64,000 bases of DNA from Mycobacterium xenopi (GCF_009936235.1 NZ_AP022314.1:2666001-2730000), one strand, 5' to 3'. Shown: positions 27,074 to 35,987, counted from the first letter of the stretch. Made by a program: numbers and translations. The notes: a model not told the origin generated them from the sequence alone.

Positions 27074-27358
27074 TTAGGCCCAGCTGGAGCCGACGGCGCT
27101 GTCGGTGCTGGCCATGTTGCTGCTGGCGGTTTGCACCTTTTGGCCGTGGGCGTTGGCCTGCTCGTAGATCACCTGGAAGTTGCGGCCCAGCTCGGTGATG
27201 AACTGTTGGCACGCCGTCGACCCGGCGCCACCCCAGAAGTCACCGGCGGCCAGCACATCACGGATGATCGCCTGATGCTCGGCCTCCAACGCCGCCGCCT
27301 GCGCCCGAATCGTGGCACCGTGAGCGTCAACGTCGCCGAATTGGTAGTTGATGGTCAT
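27074..27358 (-). CDS. esxN: EsxN, ESX-5 secreted WXG100 protein
   Basis: This 94-residue WXG100 protein with the W-G-G turn (FWGGAG) is encoded 27 bp downstream of esxM. It sits in the conserved position before espG5. The product is identical to the island copy at 8835-9119. It is secreted as a heterodimer with EsxM by ESX-5. A TTAGGAGA ribosome site precedes the ATG. Confidence 0.97.
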   Translation of the reverse strand: MTINYQFGDVDAHGATIRAQAAALEAEHQAIIRDVLAAGDFWGGAGSTACQQFITELGRNFQVIYEQANAHGQKVQTASSNMASTDSAVGSSWA

Positions 27359-27385
27359 TGTCGTTGTCTCCTAACGATTTCGGTG

Positions 27386-27682
27386 CTAGCTGCTCAGGAT
27401 CTGCTGGGACGCCTGCTCTTGGGCCTCGTAGTTGTTGGCGTCGCGGATCAGCCCGTCACGCACCCCGTGCAGCATGTTGACGATGTTGCGAAACGCCTGA
27501 TTCATCTGGCTCATCGTGTCGTAGGAGGTGGCCTGCGCAGACCCACTCCAGCCGGCACCGGCAATGTTGACCGACGACGCCCACATCTTGCGGGCCTCGT
27601 CCTCCACGGTCTGGGCGTGCACGTCGAACCGGCCCGCCATCGCCCGCATCTGGTCGGGATCGGTCATAAACCGAGTTGGCAT
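27386..27682 (-). CDS. esxM: EsxM, ESX-5 secreted WXG100 protein
   Basis: This 98-residue protein starts MPTRFMTDPDQMRAMAG, with the WSG turn at about 45 and the C-terminal ending QASQQILSS as in M. tuberculosis EsxM. It is near-identical to the island copy at 9609-9905. An AAGGAGA ribosome site lies about 8 bp before ATG 27682. It pairs with EsxN and carries the YxxxD/E secretion signal region. Confidence 0.97.
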   Translation of the reverse strand: MPTRFMTDPDQMRAMAGRFDVHAQTVEDEARKMWASSVNIAGAGWSGSAQATSYDTMSQMNQAFRNIVNMLHGVRDGLIRDANNYEAQEQASQQILSS

Positions 27683-27794
27683 CTGAATATCTCCTTAGCT
27701 CGAAATCGGCTGGCTGTGATGGATGTGGTGGTGGCCGGACCAGTTACGTGCTGACGTAACCGCCGACCCGGAAATACACGGCTGGCCCCCTTTC

Positions 27795-29006
27795 CTAACC
27801 GGCGTAGACCGGGCGTTGCACCACGGTGGGACGGACATCGAATCGCGGCGTAGAAGCCACCGGAGTCGGCGCGCTGCGGCCGGCCAGAGGTGCCAGCGGG
27901 GCACCAAGCATGCTTCCCGGGTTGGTGGCGCCGACGGCCGGGGCGGCGGCGCTGGCGCTGGTGGCCGGCAACGACGAGGCAACCGAGTTGAACGCCGGCG
28001 CGGCCGACGCCCAACTCTGGGGCACGGACAGCACACCGACCGAGGTGGCCCGGCCCAGACCCGCCGTCACCGCGGCACCGCCCAGCCCGGGTGAGGCCAG
28101 CGCGCCGGAACCGCTTCCCAGCGCGGAGCCCACGGCCTGCAAGTTGCCGAACATGCCCATCGCCGGAGTTACCGTCCTCATCAGCGAACCGGCCGAGCCG
28201 AGCATCGACGCGCCCGAAGCGCCCAGCGACGCCGATGAGCCTGCGCCGGACGCCACGCTGGCACCGGACGTCAAGGCCGTCGACGACGTCGTCAGACCCG
28301 TCAACGTCGACAGTGGCGGTGTGCCCGACGAGGACGACGACGCGGCAAGCGGTGCGGATGTCGTGGCGCTCAGCGGCATCGACATCGTCGACGTCAGCGG
28401 TGCCACAGTTTGCGCACTGGTGCCGGCCCCGGTGCTGGCAGCTTGTGCGACCGCCCCGGCCTGCAGTGCCGCCGCACCCGCGGTAGTGGTCGACGGCGGC
28501 GGGGTGAACGGGGTGAAGGTCGCGGCCGCTTGCGATGCACCGGCATAGCCATACATGGCCGCGGCATCCTGCGCCCACATCTCCATGTAGTGGGCCTCGG
28601 TAGCCATGATCGCCGGTGTGTTCTGCCCGAAGAAGTTGGTGGCGATCAGCATCATCAGCAGCGCACGGTTGGCCGCGATCACCGGCGGGGGCACGGTCAT
28701 CGCGAACGCCGCCTCATAGGCGGCCACCGCCGCCTTGGCCTGGGTGGCGGTCTGCTCGGCCTGCGCGGCGGTGGCGCTGATCCACGACACGTAGGGTGCG
28801 GCCGCGGCCGCCATCGATGCCGATGACGGCCCGGTCCATCCGCTCGTCAGTGTCGCGATCGTCGAGCTGTACGACGATGCCGTCGCATACAGCTCCGAGG
28901 CCAGCACGTCCCAGGCCGCCGCGGCGGCCAGCATCGGCCCTGATCCCGGACCGGCGTACATCCGTGCAGAGTTGAACTCTGGCGGAAACAGCCCGAAATC
29001 CAACAT
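27795..29006 (-). CDS. PPE family protein (PPE-SVP) of ESX-5 locus
   Basis: A 403-residue protein starting MLDFGLFPPEFNSARMY, with the conserved MWAQDAAAMYGYAG and an SVP motif (GVLSVPQSW) near residue 325, ending PTVVQRPVYAG. The tail R-P-T-V-x-x-R-P-x-x-A-G is shared with other PPEs in this locus. It follows a PE gene by 24 bp and precedes esxM by 112 bp, corresponding to the PPE25-27/PE18-19 group of M. tuberculosis. Exact orthology is uncertain, because this locus has been reshuffled. Confidence 0.94.
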   Translation of the reverse strand: MLDFGLFPPEFNSARMYAGPGSGPMLAAAAAWDVLASELYATASSYSSTIATLTSGWTGPSSASMAAAAAPYVSWISATAAQAEQTATQAKAAVAAYEAAFAMTVPPPVIAANRALLMMLIATNFFGQNTPAIMATEAHYMEMWAQDAAAMYGYAGASQAAATFTPFTPPPSTTTAGAAALQAGAVAQAASTGAGTSAQTVAPLTSTMSMPLSATTSAPLAASSSSSGTPPLSTLTGLTTSSTALTSGASVASGAGSSASLGASGASMLGSAGSLMRTVTPAMGMFGNLQAVGSALGSGSGALASPGLGGAAVTAGLGRATSVGVLSVPQSWASAAPAFNSVASSLPATSASAAAPAVGATNPGSMLGAPLAPLAGRSAPTPVASTPRFDVRPTVVQRPVYAG

Positions 29007-29030
29007 CTAGAGAAGCCCCCGCCAAACCCG

Positions 29031-29330
29031 CTACTGGGCCGCGATCGCGTTGGCGGCTTCGGTGGCCGCGTACGAACCAGCGCTGGTAGCCAGGGTGTTG
29101 ACGAACATCTCGTGGATCGCCGCGGCCTGCGCACTGACCGCCTGGTACATCTGTGCGTGCGCGACAAACTGTGCGGCGGTCAACGCCGAGACTTCGTCGG
29201 CCGCCGCGGGCACCACGCCCGTCGTCGGGGCTGCCGCGGCTGCGTTCTGGGCGCTCATCGCCGCGCCGATGCCTTGGAGATTGGCGGCCGCCGCCGTCAA
29301 CGCCTCCGGTTGTGTAGTCACGAACGACAT
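29031..29330 (-). CDS. PE family protein of ESX-5 locus (PE18/PE19-like)
   Basis: This 99-residue protein starts MSFVTTQPEALTAAAANLQ and ends YAATEAANAIAAQ, carrying the secretion-signal tyrosine. GAGGGAGGAAG provides the ribosome site before ATG 29330. It forms a gene pair with the PPE at 27795-29006. The PE19 position before PPE/esxM suggests a PE18/PE19-type protein. Confidence 0.95.
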   Translation of the reverse strand: MSFVTTQPEALTAAAANLQGIGAAMSAQNAAAAAPTTGVVPAAADEVSALTAAQFVAHAQMYQAVSAQAAAIHEMFVNTLATSAGSYAATEAANAIAAQ

Positions 29331-29418
29331 GTGGCTTCCTCCCTCGATAGCTCAAGAGCAATCGCTCCTGCATGAGACTAAAGGCCTCAGAGGTGCTGTG
29401 TCGCGCTGGACGCCGGGT

Positions 29419-29456
29419 GTTCGAAAGTGTTCACCGAGCAGCAACAAGTGTTCACC
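29419..29456. promoter_or_regulatory. GTTCACC direct repeats (PHO-box-like) upstream of PE
   Basis: GTTCGAA at 29419, GTTCACC at 29429 and GTTCACC at 29450 are spaced 10 and 21 bp apart, one and two helical turns. The core GTTCACC matches the actinobacterial PHO box bound by PhoP/RegX3-type regulators. It lies about 90-125 bp upstream of the PE start at 29330, within the 343-bp interval (29331-29673) shared with the divergent methyltransferase. No other feature was seen in that interval. Confidence 0.55.
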
Positions 29457-29673
29457 TTGGGCAACAATCCAGTAACAAATTGAGCGCATCTAGCGGTCCG
29501 CGCAGGTCTTCCAAGAGGTCTCCGGTTTCAGCCGGGAACGCTCGGGTAGGTGGGGTCTCGCGTGTGCAGTCGAGGCACGAGTAAAAATCAGCGGGGCATA
29601 AAACGCCGGTTCATGGCCCGGTCCGCCCTCTACCGGGTGGTCTGGAACGAATCCGGTCATGTAGGAGGGTCTG

Positions 29674-30717
29674 GTGGGAAATCCGCTCCCGGGATCGGTG
29701 GATCCTGCCATGCTGCGGGAAGCGATGGCGCGCCGGTTGCGTCGGCGCGCGGTGGCCATGGGACAGATCACGCTGCCGGCCGTCCCCAGCATGGTCGACG
29801 AGTACGTCACGATGTGCGACAACGTCTTCGCCGGTCTGGGGGTACGGTTTTCGCCCGAGCAGTTCGCCCAACTGAAGAGCGTGCTGGAGGACCAGTTGGC
29901 CGAGGCCTACGCGGCCTCCTCGCGTTCGAACATCGTCATCTCGTTCCACGCTCCGATTGGCACAGTTTTGAACTACCGCGTCAACGCGCAATGGGCCACC
30001 ATTGAAAGCGCTTACGACCAGTGGCTGACGATTCGCGAACCGCCTCTGTTCGGCACCGAGCCGGACGCGCGTGTGTGGGCACTGGCCTGCGAAACAACTG
30101 ATCCCACAACATATCCGGTGCTCGACGTCGGCGCGGGAACCGGGCGCAACGCCTTGGCCCTGGCACGGCGCGGGCACCCGGTGGACGCTGTCGAGCTGTC
30201 CCCGAAGTTCGCTCACGTCATTTGCTCGGAGGCCGAACGGGAATCCCTCGGTGTGCGCGTGATCGAACGCGACGTCTTTGCCACGATGGATGGTCTTCGC
30301 GACGACTACCGGCTGGTCGTGGTCTCCGAGGTGGTGCCCGATTTCCGGACGGCTCAGCAGCTGCGGTCCATGTTCGAACTCGCCGCCCATTGCCTGGCAT
30401 CCGGTGGACGCTTGGTGTTCAACACGTTCTTGCCGCGCATGGGCTACACCCCCGACGACGCCGCACGCGAGCTCGGCCAGCAGTGCAACACGATGATCTT
30501 CACCTGGGAAGAGATGAGGGGCGCAGCGGCCCTGCTGCCGCTGGAGCTCGTTGCCGACGACTCGGCCTACGAATACGAGAAAACCCATCTGCCCCAGGGC
30601 GCTTGGCCGCCCACCGGCTGGTACGCCAATTGGGCCAGCGGACTTGATGTGTTTGATGTCGACCGTGAGGATTCTCCGATCGAGTTGCGCTGGCTCGTCT
30701 ACCAGAAGGTAGATTGA
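29674..30717 (+). CDS. SAM-dependent methyltransferase inserted in ESX-5 locus
   Basis: This 347-residue class I methyltransferase has the SAM motif I VLDVGAGTGRNALALA at about residue 149. An acidic residue follows at the end of the next strand (VDAVELS), then the motif IV-like region LVVVSEVVPDF. An N-terminal helical domain of about 130 residues precedes the Rossmann fold, and the C-terminus ends WLVYQKVD. GTG 29674 is chosen because of AGGAGGG just upstream. It is transcribed opposite to the flanking PE/PPE genes and is not part of the standard ESX-5 gene set as I know it. Substrate unknown. Base composition is like its neighbours, giving no clear sign of recent foreign origin. Confidence 0.85.
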   Translation: MGNPLPGSVDPAMLREAMARRLRRRAVAMGQITLPAVPSMVDEYVTMCDNVFAGLGVRFSPEQFAQLKSVLEDQLAEAYAASSRSNIVISFHAPIGTVLNYRVNAQWATIESAYDQWLTIREPPLFGTEPDARVWALACETTDPTTYPVLDVGAGTGRNALALARRGHPVDAVELSPKFAHVICSEAERESLGVRVIERDVFATMDGLRDDYRLVVVSEVVPDFRTAQQLRSMFELAAHCLASGGRLVFNTFLPRMGYTPDDAARELGQQCNTMIFTWEEMRGAAALLPLELVADDSAYEYEKTHLPQGAWPPTGWYANWASGLDVFDVDREDSPIELRWLVYQKVD

Positions 30718-30762
30718 GGCGCACGCCGCAACCTCAACGACCCGACGGCGCTTCGCGTGTTG

Positions 30763-32033
30763 CTAGCCGGCGAACGGTGGGCGTGCCATAACGGTCGGCT
30801 TGAATCCGTACCGGGGACCGGCACCCGCTGCCCCGTGACCCACACCGGCCAGCGGCATCCCGCCCAGCAGGTTTCCGGCGCCACCGGTTTCCGGGGCTGC
30901 GCTGACGCTGCTGATGGGAAGAGGTGAAGCGGGTTTGGCCAACGGAGCTCCGCCGACCCAGGAGGGCGGCACCGTGAGTCCTCCGACGGCGCCCGCGTTG
31001 CCCAAGCCCGCAGACACCGGAGCTCCCCTGCGGCACCGCCGCCTGCGCCTCCGCCCAGCAGGCCTCCGAGGGCACCTAGGCCGCCAGATGCGGCCTTCGC
31101 CGCGCCCCCGGCGGCTGCAGGGGCGCTCCCACCGATCAACCCCAGGGTCTTGGCCATCTGAATCCCGGAGTTGCCCATACCGACACTGAAGTACGGCAAA
31201 CCCTCGGTGTTGTAGAAGAACCCTGCATAGGGCGAGTAGGCATTTACCAGCGCCGAAAGCGAGGTGGGGGCGGTCGACCCGAAGAAGAACTGGTAAATCG
31301 GGTTGTTGAAAAGCGGGTTGGACGACGACCAGAAATTAGAAATCAGGTCTGAAGGCGACGAGGACGCCGCGGGCGTCGCAAGGTTCTGTAGCGAGGTCGG
31401 CGTCGACGAAAGCAATTGCTGCAACACGTTCTGCGAACTCGTGGTAGAAGCCGCGCTGCCAACGGCGTTGGTGACCGCGGCCCCCTGCATTGCCGACGCG
31501 GCCGGATCGGTGGTCTGGGCCGGCGACGCGAACGGCGTCACCTTGGTGGCCGCCGCCGACTGCCCGGCGTAGGTGTACATTGCGGCGGCGTCCTGGGCCC
31601 ACATTTGGCCGTACTCGGCCTCGAGCTGCGCGATCGCCGGGGTGTTTTGCCCGAGAACGTTCGTCGCCACCAGCTGCGCCGTCTGCGCGCGGTTGGCTGC
31701 GATCAGCGGCGGGGGCACCGTCGCGGCGAAAGCCTGCTCGTAGGCGGCCACGGCGGCCCTGGCTTGATTCGCCGCCTGCTCGGCCTGCGCAGCGGTGGTG
31801 TTCAACCAGGCCACATAGGGTGCCGCTGCGTTAGCCATCGCCGTCGATGCCGGTCCGAGCCACTCTTCACTAGATAGCTGTGTCACCACCGTCTCGTAAC
31901 CGGTGGCGGCCGAATTCAGCTCGGCGGCAAGACTATTCCAGGCCGATGCAGCGGCCTGCAGCGAAGCCGAGCCCGGTCCGGCATACATGCGTGCGGAGTT
32001 GATCTCCGGCGGAAATGCCCCGAAGTCCAGCAC
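30763..32033 (-). CDS. PPE family protein (PPE-SVP), frameshifted near C-terminus
   Basis: The gene starts with GTG 32033 (product begins VLDFGAFPPEINSARMY), with AAGGAGA upstream, and has a full PPE domain. At about 31030 a run of four Gs within GCAGGGGAGC shifts the frame. One more G would restore GGAPVSAGLGNAGAVGGL and the SVP motif GGLTVPPSW, ending RPPFAG at 30763. As read, the frame instead continues with an unrelated Arg-rich tail to about 30699. The intact C-terminal coding signature downstream argues that the shift is an error or very recent. It follows a PE gene by 11 bp. Confidence 0.88.
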
Positions 32034-32044
32034 TAGTACTCTCC

Positions 32045-32344
32045 TTAGCCCGCCGCGATCGCGTTGGCGGCTTCGGTGGCCGCGTACGACCCAGCGCTGA
32101 TGCCCAACGTGTTGACGAACATGTCGTGAATCGCCGCGGCCTGGGCGCTGACCGCCTGATACATCTGCCCATGAGCGACGAATTGAGCAGCGGTCAAGGC
32201 GGACACCTCGTCGGCAGCCGCGGGGACCACTGCTGTCGTGGGGGCGGCGGCCGCCGCGTTCTGGGCGGTGACCGCCGAGCCGATACCGGACAGGTTGGCG
32301 GCTGCCGCCGTCAACGCTTCCGGCTGCGTGGTCACGAACGACAT
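32045..32344 (-). CDS. PE family protein of ESX-5 locus
   Basis: This 99-residue protein starts MSFVTTQPEALTAAAANLS at ATG 32344, with AGGAGGAA just upstream, and ends YAATEAANAIAAG. It is closely similar to the PE at 29031-29330 and is paired with the PPE at 30763-32033. A three-unit phased GTTCATT/C repeat lies 100-150 bp upstream. PE/PPE dimers of this locus are EspG5 clients. Confidence 0.95.
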   Translation of the reverse strand: MSFVTTQPEALTAAAANLSGIGSAVTAQNAAAAAPTTAVVPAAADEVSALTAAQFVAHGQMYQAVSAQAAAIHDMFVNTLGISAGSYAATEAANAIAAG

Positions 32345-32443
32345 CGGGTTCCTCCTGAATTGGCATTTAACGCCCGTCACCAAGGCGGTTTCGGTAGAGA
32401 GATTAGATGGCGGCGGCTCCGCGACGCGCGCGCAGCGCCAAGT

Positions 32444-32492
32444 GTTCATTACCGATTGACTACTGTTCATTCGTGGGTATCGATTGTTCATC
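32444..32492. promoter_or_regulatory. Three GTTCATY direct repeats at exact 21-bp spacing upstream of PE
   Basis: GTTCATT occurs at 32444 and 32465 and GTTCATC at 32486, each 21 bp apart, so all lie on one face of the helix. The motif is a close match to the PHO-box core (GTTCAYC). It lies 100-148 bp upstream of the PE start at 32344, in the otherwise featureless 32345-32676 interval. The 18 bases from 32487 (TGTTCATCCGCAGTTGGG) recur at 35691 upstream of another PPE gene. Confidence 0.65.
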
Positions 32493-32676
32493 CGCAGTTG
32501 GGTTGAGCGCCGAATTTCACTGTGGGAGCTGTACGAACGGGCCTGTACGGTCGGCAGCCTGGATCCGGGTGACATCAAGCAGCACGGTGCCCTCACCTTC
32601 TAATCGACAAATAAAATCTCGTCGCGGATAAAAGGCGTAGCTCAAGAGGTGCCTGCCGGCGGGTGGGGAGCTTTTG

Positions 32677-33797
32677 TCATCCGGCCGACGGTGGGCGCGG
32701 CATCACTGAGTGACGGAACCCGTAGCGGTTGACGAAACCGTCGGCGGCGCGTCGGCCCACACCCGTTCCGGCCAGCGGCATGCCGCGCAGCAGACCGCTC
32801 GCAGCGGGCTGGGCCGAGGAGGCGACGTGGCTGCTCAAAAACCCCGGCGCGGTGTCGCTTAACGCCTCGGGTGTCGCCGCGGCCCAAGTCGGCGGCACCG
32901 ACAACCGCCCGATCGTGCCCGCCTGGCCCACACTCGCCGACACCGACGCCGCCCACCCCAACCACCTAGACCACCCAGCCCGGCGAATTGCGGCGTCGGA
33001 AACCAGGCCCCACCCGCACCAGCCGTGGTTCCGGCGCCGAACGTCAACTGCTGCGCGATCGAGGTCACGAAGTTTGCGATGCCGATGTGGAAATACCCGG
33101 TCAGGGTTTGTTTCAGAATTGCCGTTAAGTTGCTGGTCGTAAGGCCCAGACCCCAGGCGCCCTGGCCCAGGTCCACACCACCCAACAGCGACGTGTCCGC
33201 CGCCGAAGTGGTGTGGGCTGCGGCGGCGGCCTTGGTGACCGCGGCGGCCTGCTCGGCCAGTCCCAGCGGGTTGGCTGTTTGCGGCGGCGAAGTAAAGGGC
33301 GTCACCGTGGCAGCCGCCGACGACGCGCCGGCATAGCCGTACATCGCGGCCGCGTCCTGGGCCCACATCTCGCCATACTGGGCCTCGGTGGCCGCGATCG
33401 CCGGGCTGTTCTGACCGAAAGAATTCGTCGCCACCAACGCCATCAGCTGGGCCCGATTGGCGGTGATCAGCGGCGGCGGCACGGTGGCGGCAAACGCCGC
33501 CTCATAGGCAGCCACCGCCGCCTTCACCCGGGTCGCCGCCTCCTCGGCCTGCCCGGCGGTAGCCGCCAGCCACGCCACATACGGCTGCACCGCTGCCGCC
33601 ATCGACGCCGACGCCGGACCCAGCCACGACCCACCCGTCAGCCCGGCAAGCACCGAGCCATAGGACACCGACGCCGACCTCAACTCCGCGGCAAGCCCAT
33701 CCCAGGCCACCGCAGCCGCCAGCATCGACTCCGGCCCCGGACCCGAATACATCCGACCCGAATTGATCTCCGGCGGCAACACCCCAAAATCCAGCAA
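32677..33797 (-). CDS. PPE family protein (duplicate of next PPE), frameshifted
   Basis: The product begins LLDFGVLPPEINSGRMY from a TTG at 33797 with GAGGGG upstream. The N-terminal 165 residues are essentially identical to the PPE at 34280-35476. A stretch of about 25 residues in the middle is missing relative to that copy. Near 32950 the copy reads GCCGCCC where the intact paralogue reads GCCGGCCC, a one-base loss that shifts the frame. The remaining C-terminus with SVP motif (GRLSVPPTW) and RPPSAG ending continues in the other frame to 32677. The gene may be a decaying duplicate or carry an indel error. Confidence 0.85.
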
Positions 33798-34279
33798 ATA
33801 ACAACCCCTCGATAACCGCGATCGCGTTGGCAATTTCGGCCGGCGCTTATCCGGCGCGATCTTTAGGGGCACAAAGAGTCATGTGCGCTGGTCCCCTATG
33901 CGTTGGCCGCCTGAATCGCGCCGGCCCACGCGGCGAGCTTCGCCGCTGTCAGCGACGACAGCGTCCTTGCAGTCCCGACATCTGAACCTCGGCAGAGATG
34001 GTGCTCACAAGCGTCGCTCGCTGGTGACAGTAGCGGGCTAGGCGAGAAAGTACCGTCGGCAACGCAGTGATCCATTCGGGGCGGCTGCGGTCATCGTGCG
34101 CGACAAAGCTCTACGTCCAAGCGAATTCGGGGGCAATCCCGCCAGCCGTTACCTGCGCGAACGACGTGCCCCCGGAACTGCATCGGCAGATGCGGGGCAG
34201 CATCCGGATGAGGTTTGCACCGGTAGGCGAGAATAAAAATCTGGCCGCGGATAATAGCTCACGTCCGCGGTAGCGGGCG
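33798..34279. pseudogene. Non-coding interval with remnant of a PE gene 3' end
   Basis: On the minus strand at about 33850-33805, directly before the PPE start, a frame reads AEIANAIAVI. This matches the PE C-terminal consensus ATEAANAIAA found in the intact PE genes here, in the position a PE partner should occupy. The rest of the PE gene is not recognisable. Further upstream (about 33985-33895) another frame reads LTAAKLAAWAGAIQAANA before a stop, possibly the end of a second vanished gene. No intact gene was found in the remaining interval to 34279. Confidence 0.5.
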
Positions 34280-35476
34280 TTAACCGGCCGACGGTGGGCG
34301 CGGCATCACAGCCCAGCGGAACCCGTAGCGGTTGACAAACCCGCCGGCGGCGCGTCGGCCCACACCCGTTCCGGCCAGCGGGATACCGCGCAGCAGACCG
34401 CTCGCAGCGGGCTGGGCCGAGGAGGCGACGTGGCTGCTCAAAAACCCCGGCGCGGTGTCGCTTAACGCCTCGGGTGTCGCCGCGGCCCAAGTCGGCGGCA
34501 CCGACAACCGCCCGATCGTGCCCGCCTGGCTCACACTCGCCGACACCGACGCCGGCCCACCCCAACCACCTAGACCACCCAGCCCGGCGAATTGCGGCGT
34601 CGGATACCAGGCCCCACCCGCACCAGCCGTCGTTCCGGTGCCGAACGTCAGCTGCTGGGCCATCTGCATGCCAAAGCTGCCGATCCCGACCCCGAAATAC
34701 GCCTGCAGGGTCTGTTTCAGGATTGCGTTGAGGTTGCTGGTCGTAAGGCCCAGACCCCAGGCGCCCTGGCCCAGGTCCAGACCACCCAACAACGACGTGT
34801 CTGTGGTCGATGCCGCCGACACCGACGAAAGTTGTTGCAGCGCTTGGGGAACAGTGGCCGCAGAGGTCGATGCGGTGGTGTGGGCTGCGGTGCCGGCCGG
34901 GGTGGCGGCGGCCTTGGTGACCGCGGCGGCCTGCTCGGCCAGTCCCAGCGGGTTGGCTGTTTGCGGCGGCGAAGTAAAGGGCGTCACCGTGGCAGCCGCC
35001 GACGACGCGCCGGCATAGCCGTACATCGCGGCCGCGTCCTGGGCCCACATCTCGCCATACTGGGCCTCGGTGGCCGCGATCGCCGGGCTGTTCTGACCGA
35101 AAAAATTCGTCGCCACCAACGCCATCAGCTGGGCCCGATTGGCGGTGATCAGCGGCGGCGGCACGGTGGCGGCAAACGCCGCCTCATAGGCAGCCACCGC
35201 CGCCTTCACCCGGGTCGCCGCCTCCTCGGCCTGCCCGGCGGTAGCCGCCAGCCACGCCACATACGGCTGCACCGCTGCCGCCATCGACGCCGACGCCGGA
35301 CCCAGCCACGACCCACCCGTCAGCCCGGCAAGCACCGAGCCATAGGACACCGACGCCGACCTCAACTCCGCGGCAAGCCCATCCCAGGCCACCGCAGCCG
35401 CCAGCATCGACTCCGGCCCCGGACCCGAATACATCCGACCCGAATTGATCTCCGGCGGCAACACCCCAAAATCCAT
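34280..35476 (-). CDS. PPE family protein (PPE-SVP) of ESX-5 locus
   Basis: A 398-residue intact PPE starting MDFGVLPPEINSGRMY at ATG 35476 (GAGGAAG upstream). It carries MWAQDAAAMYGYAG near residue 150, an SVP motif (GRLSVPPTW) near 325 and the ending FRWAVMPRPPSAG. It occupies the PPE25 position, next to the ferredoxin gene. Nucleotide identity with the adjacent copy is near complete over the first 490 bases and the last 280. A phased GTTCAT repeat lies about 195-220 bp upstream. No PE partner is adjacent. Confidence 0.94.
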   Translation of the reverse strand: MDFGVLPPEINSGRMYSGPGPESMLAAAVAWDGLAAELRSASVSYGSVLAGLTGGSWLGPASASMAAAVQPYVAWLAATAGQAEEAATRVKAAVAAYEAAFAATVPPPLITANRAQLMALVATNFFGQNSPAIAATEAQYGEMWAQDAAAMYGYAGASSAAATVTPFTSPPQTANPLGLAEQAAAVTKAAATPAGTAAHTTASTSAATVPQALQQLSSVSAASTTDTSLLGGLDLGQGAWGLGLTTSNLNAILKQTLQAYFGVGIGSFGMQMAQQLTFGTGTTAGAGGAWYPTPQFAGLGGLGGWGGPASVSASVSQAGTIGRLSVPPTWAAATPEALSDTAPGFLSSHVASSAQPAASGLLRGIPLAGTGVGRRAAGGFVNRYGFRWAVMPRPPSAG

Positions 35477-35668
35477 CGATATTCTTCCTCAGCTGGCCCC
35501 GGGAGCCGCACAAGAACCGGCGACGAATGGCAGCGGGTGGTCGAGGTGTGCGGTCACCACGAAATGCGCTTTCCCTTTCGACAACCTTCCGCGAACGACC
35601 TGGCAATAACTCGCTCGTTGCTGAGATTAGATGAGCTGTACCGAGACACGCCGTCACCGACGCCAACA

Positions 35669-35696
35669 ATTCATTCCCGGCCAACTGCTGTTCATC
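35669..35696. promoter_or_regulatory. Phased GTTCATC/ATTCATT direct repeat upstream of PPE
   Basis: ATTCATT at 35669 and GTTCATC at 35690 are exactly 21 bp apart, matching the spacing at 32444-32492. The downstream sequence TGTTCATCCGCAGTTGGG is identical to that at 32487. It lies in the 316-bp interval between the PPE start (35476) and the ferredoxin stop (35793). The interval holds nothing else recognised. Confidence 0.5.
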
Positions 35697-35792
35697 CGCA
35701 GTTGGGCTATGGCTTGCCTTTCGGTAGCTTCACCTACGCAATACGGATGACGCCGTCGCCGAGTGCCCTTGAGTCACAAGGCGGCTGTGCCG

Positions 35793-35987
35793 TCAATCCT
35801 CTTCGAGAATCAGCGCCATTTCAGGACATGCCGCCACACCGTCGCGAACCAGCTGCTCGTCCTCGGGTCTCACCTCGTGCTCTTCGAGGATCGAGTAGCC
35901 CGACTCATCGATCGGAAAGAGGCCGGGATCGACCGCGTAGCACTGCGCGTGGCCCACACACCTCGACTGCTCGAGACGAATCTTCAT
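35793..35987 (-). CDS. Small ferredoxin of ESX-5 locus (Rv1786-like)
   Basis: This 64-residue protein starts MKIRLEQSRCVGHAQCYAVD at ATG 35987 with AAGGGAAG upstream. Cysteines at CVGHAQC and ACPEMAL fit a [3Fe-4S] ferredoxin of the P450-partner type, with the acidic C-terminus EED. In M. tuberculosis the same small ferredoxin lies between cyp143 and PPE25. It is divergent from the cyp143 gene by 157 bp and probably donates electrons to that cytochrome. Confidence 0.93.
   Translation of the reverse strand: MKIRLEQSRCVGHAQCYAVDPGLFPIDESGYSILEEHEVRPEDEQLVRDGVAACPEMALILEED

Larger units (their letters stand above)
32677..35476. repeat. Tandem PPE gene duplication
   Basis: Two PPE genes in direct orientation (32677-33797 and 34280-35476) share near-complete nucleotide identity over their 5' roughly 490 bp and 3' roughly 280 bp. 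The central segments differ and one copy is shorter. The pattern indicates a recent duplication followed by partial deletion or conversion. Confidence 0.9.

Noticed and set aside
33895..33985. Possible end of a vanished gene reading LTAAKLAAWAGAIQAANA
   Set aside because: Only about 18 residues before a stop, no start or upstream continuation; mentioned under the remnant interval but not called as a gene.
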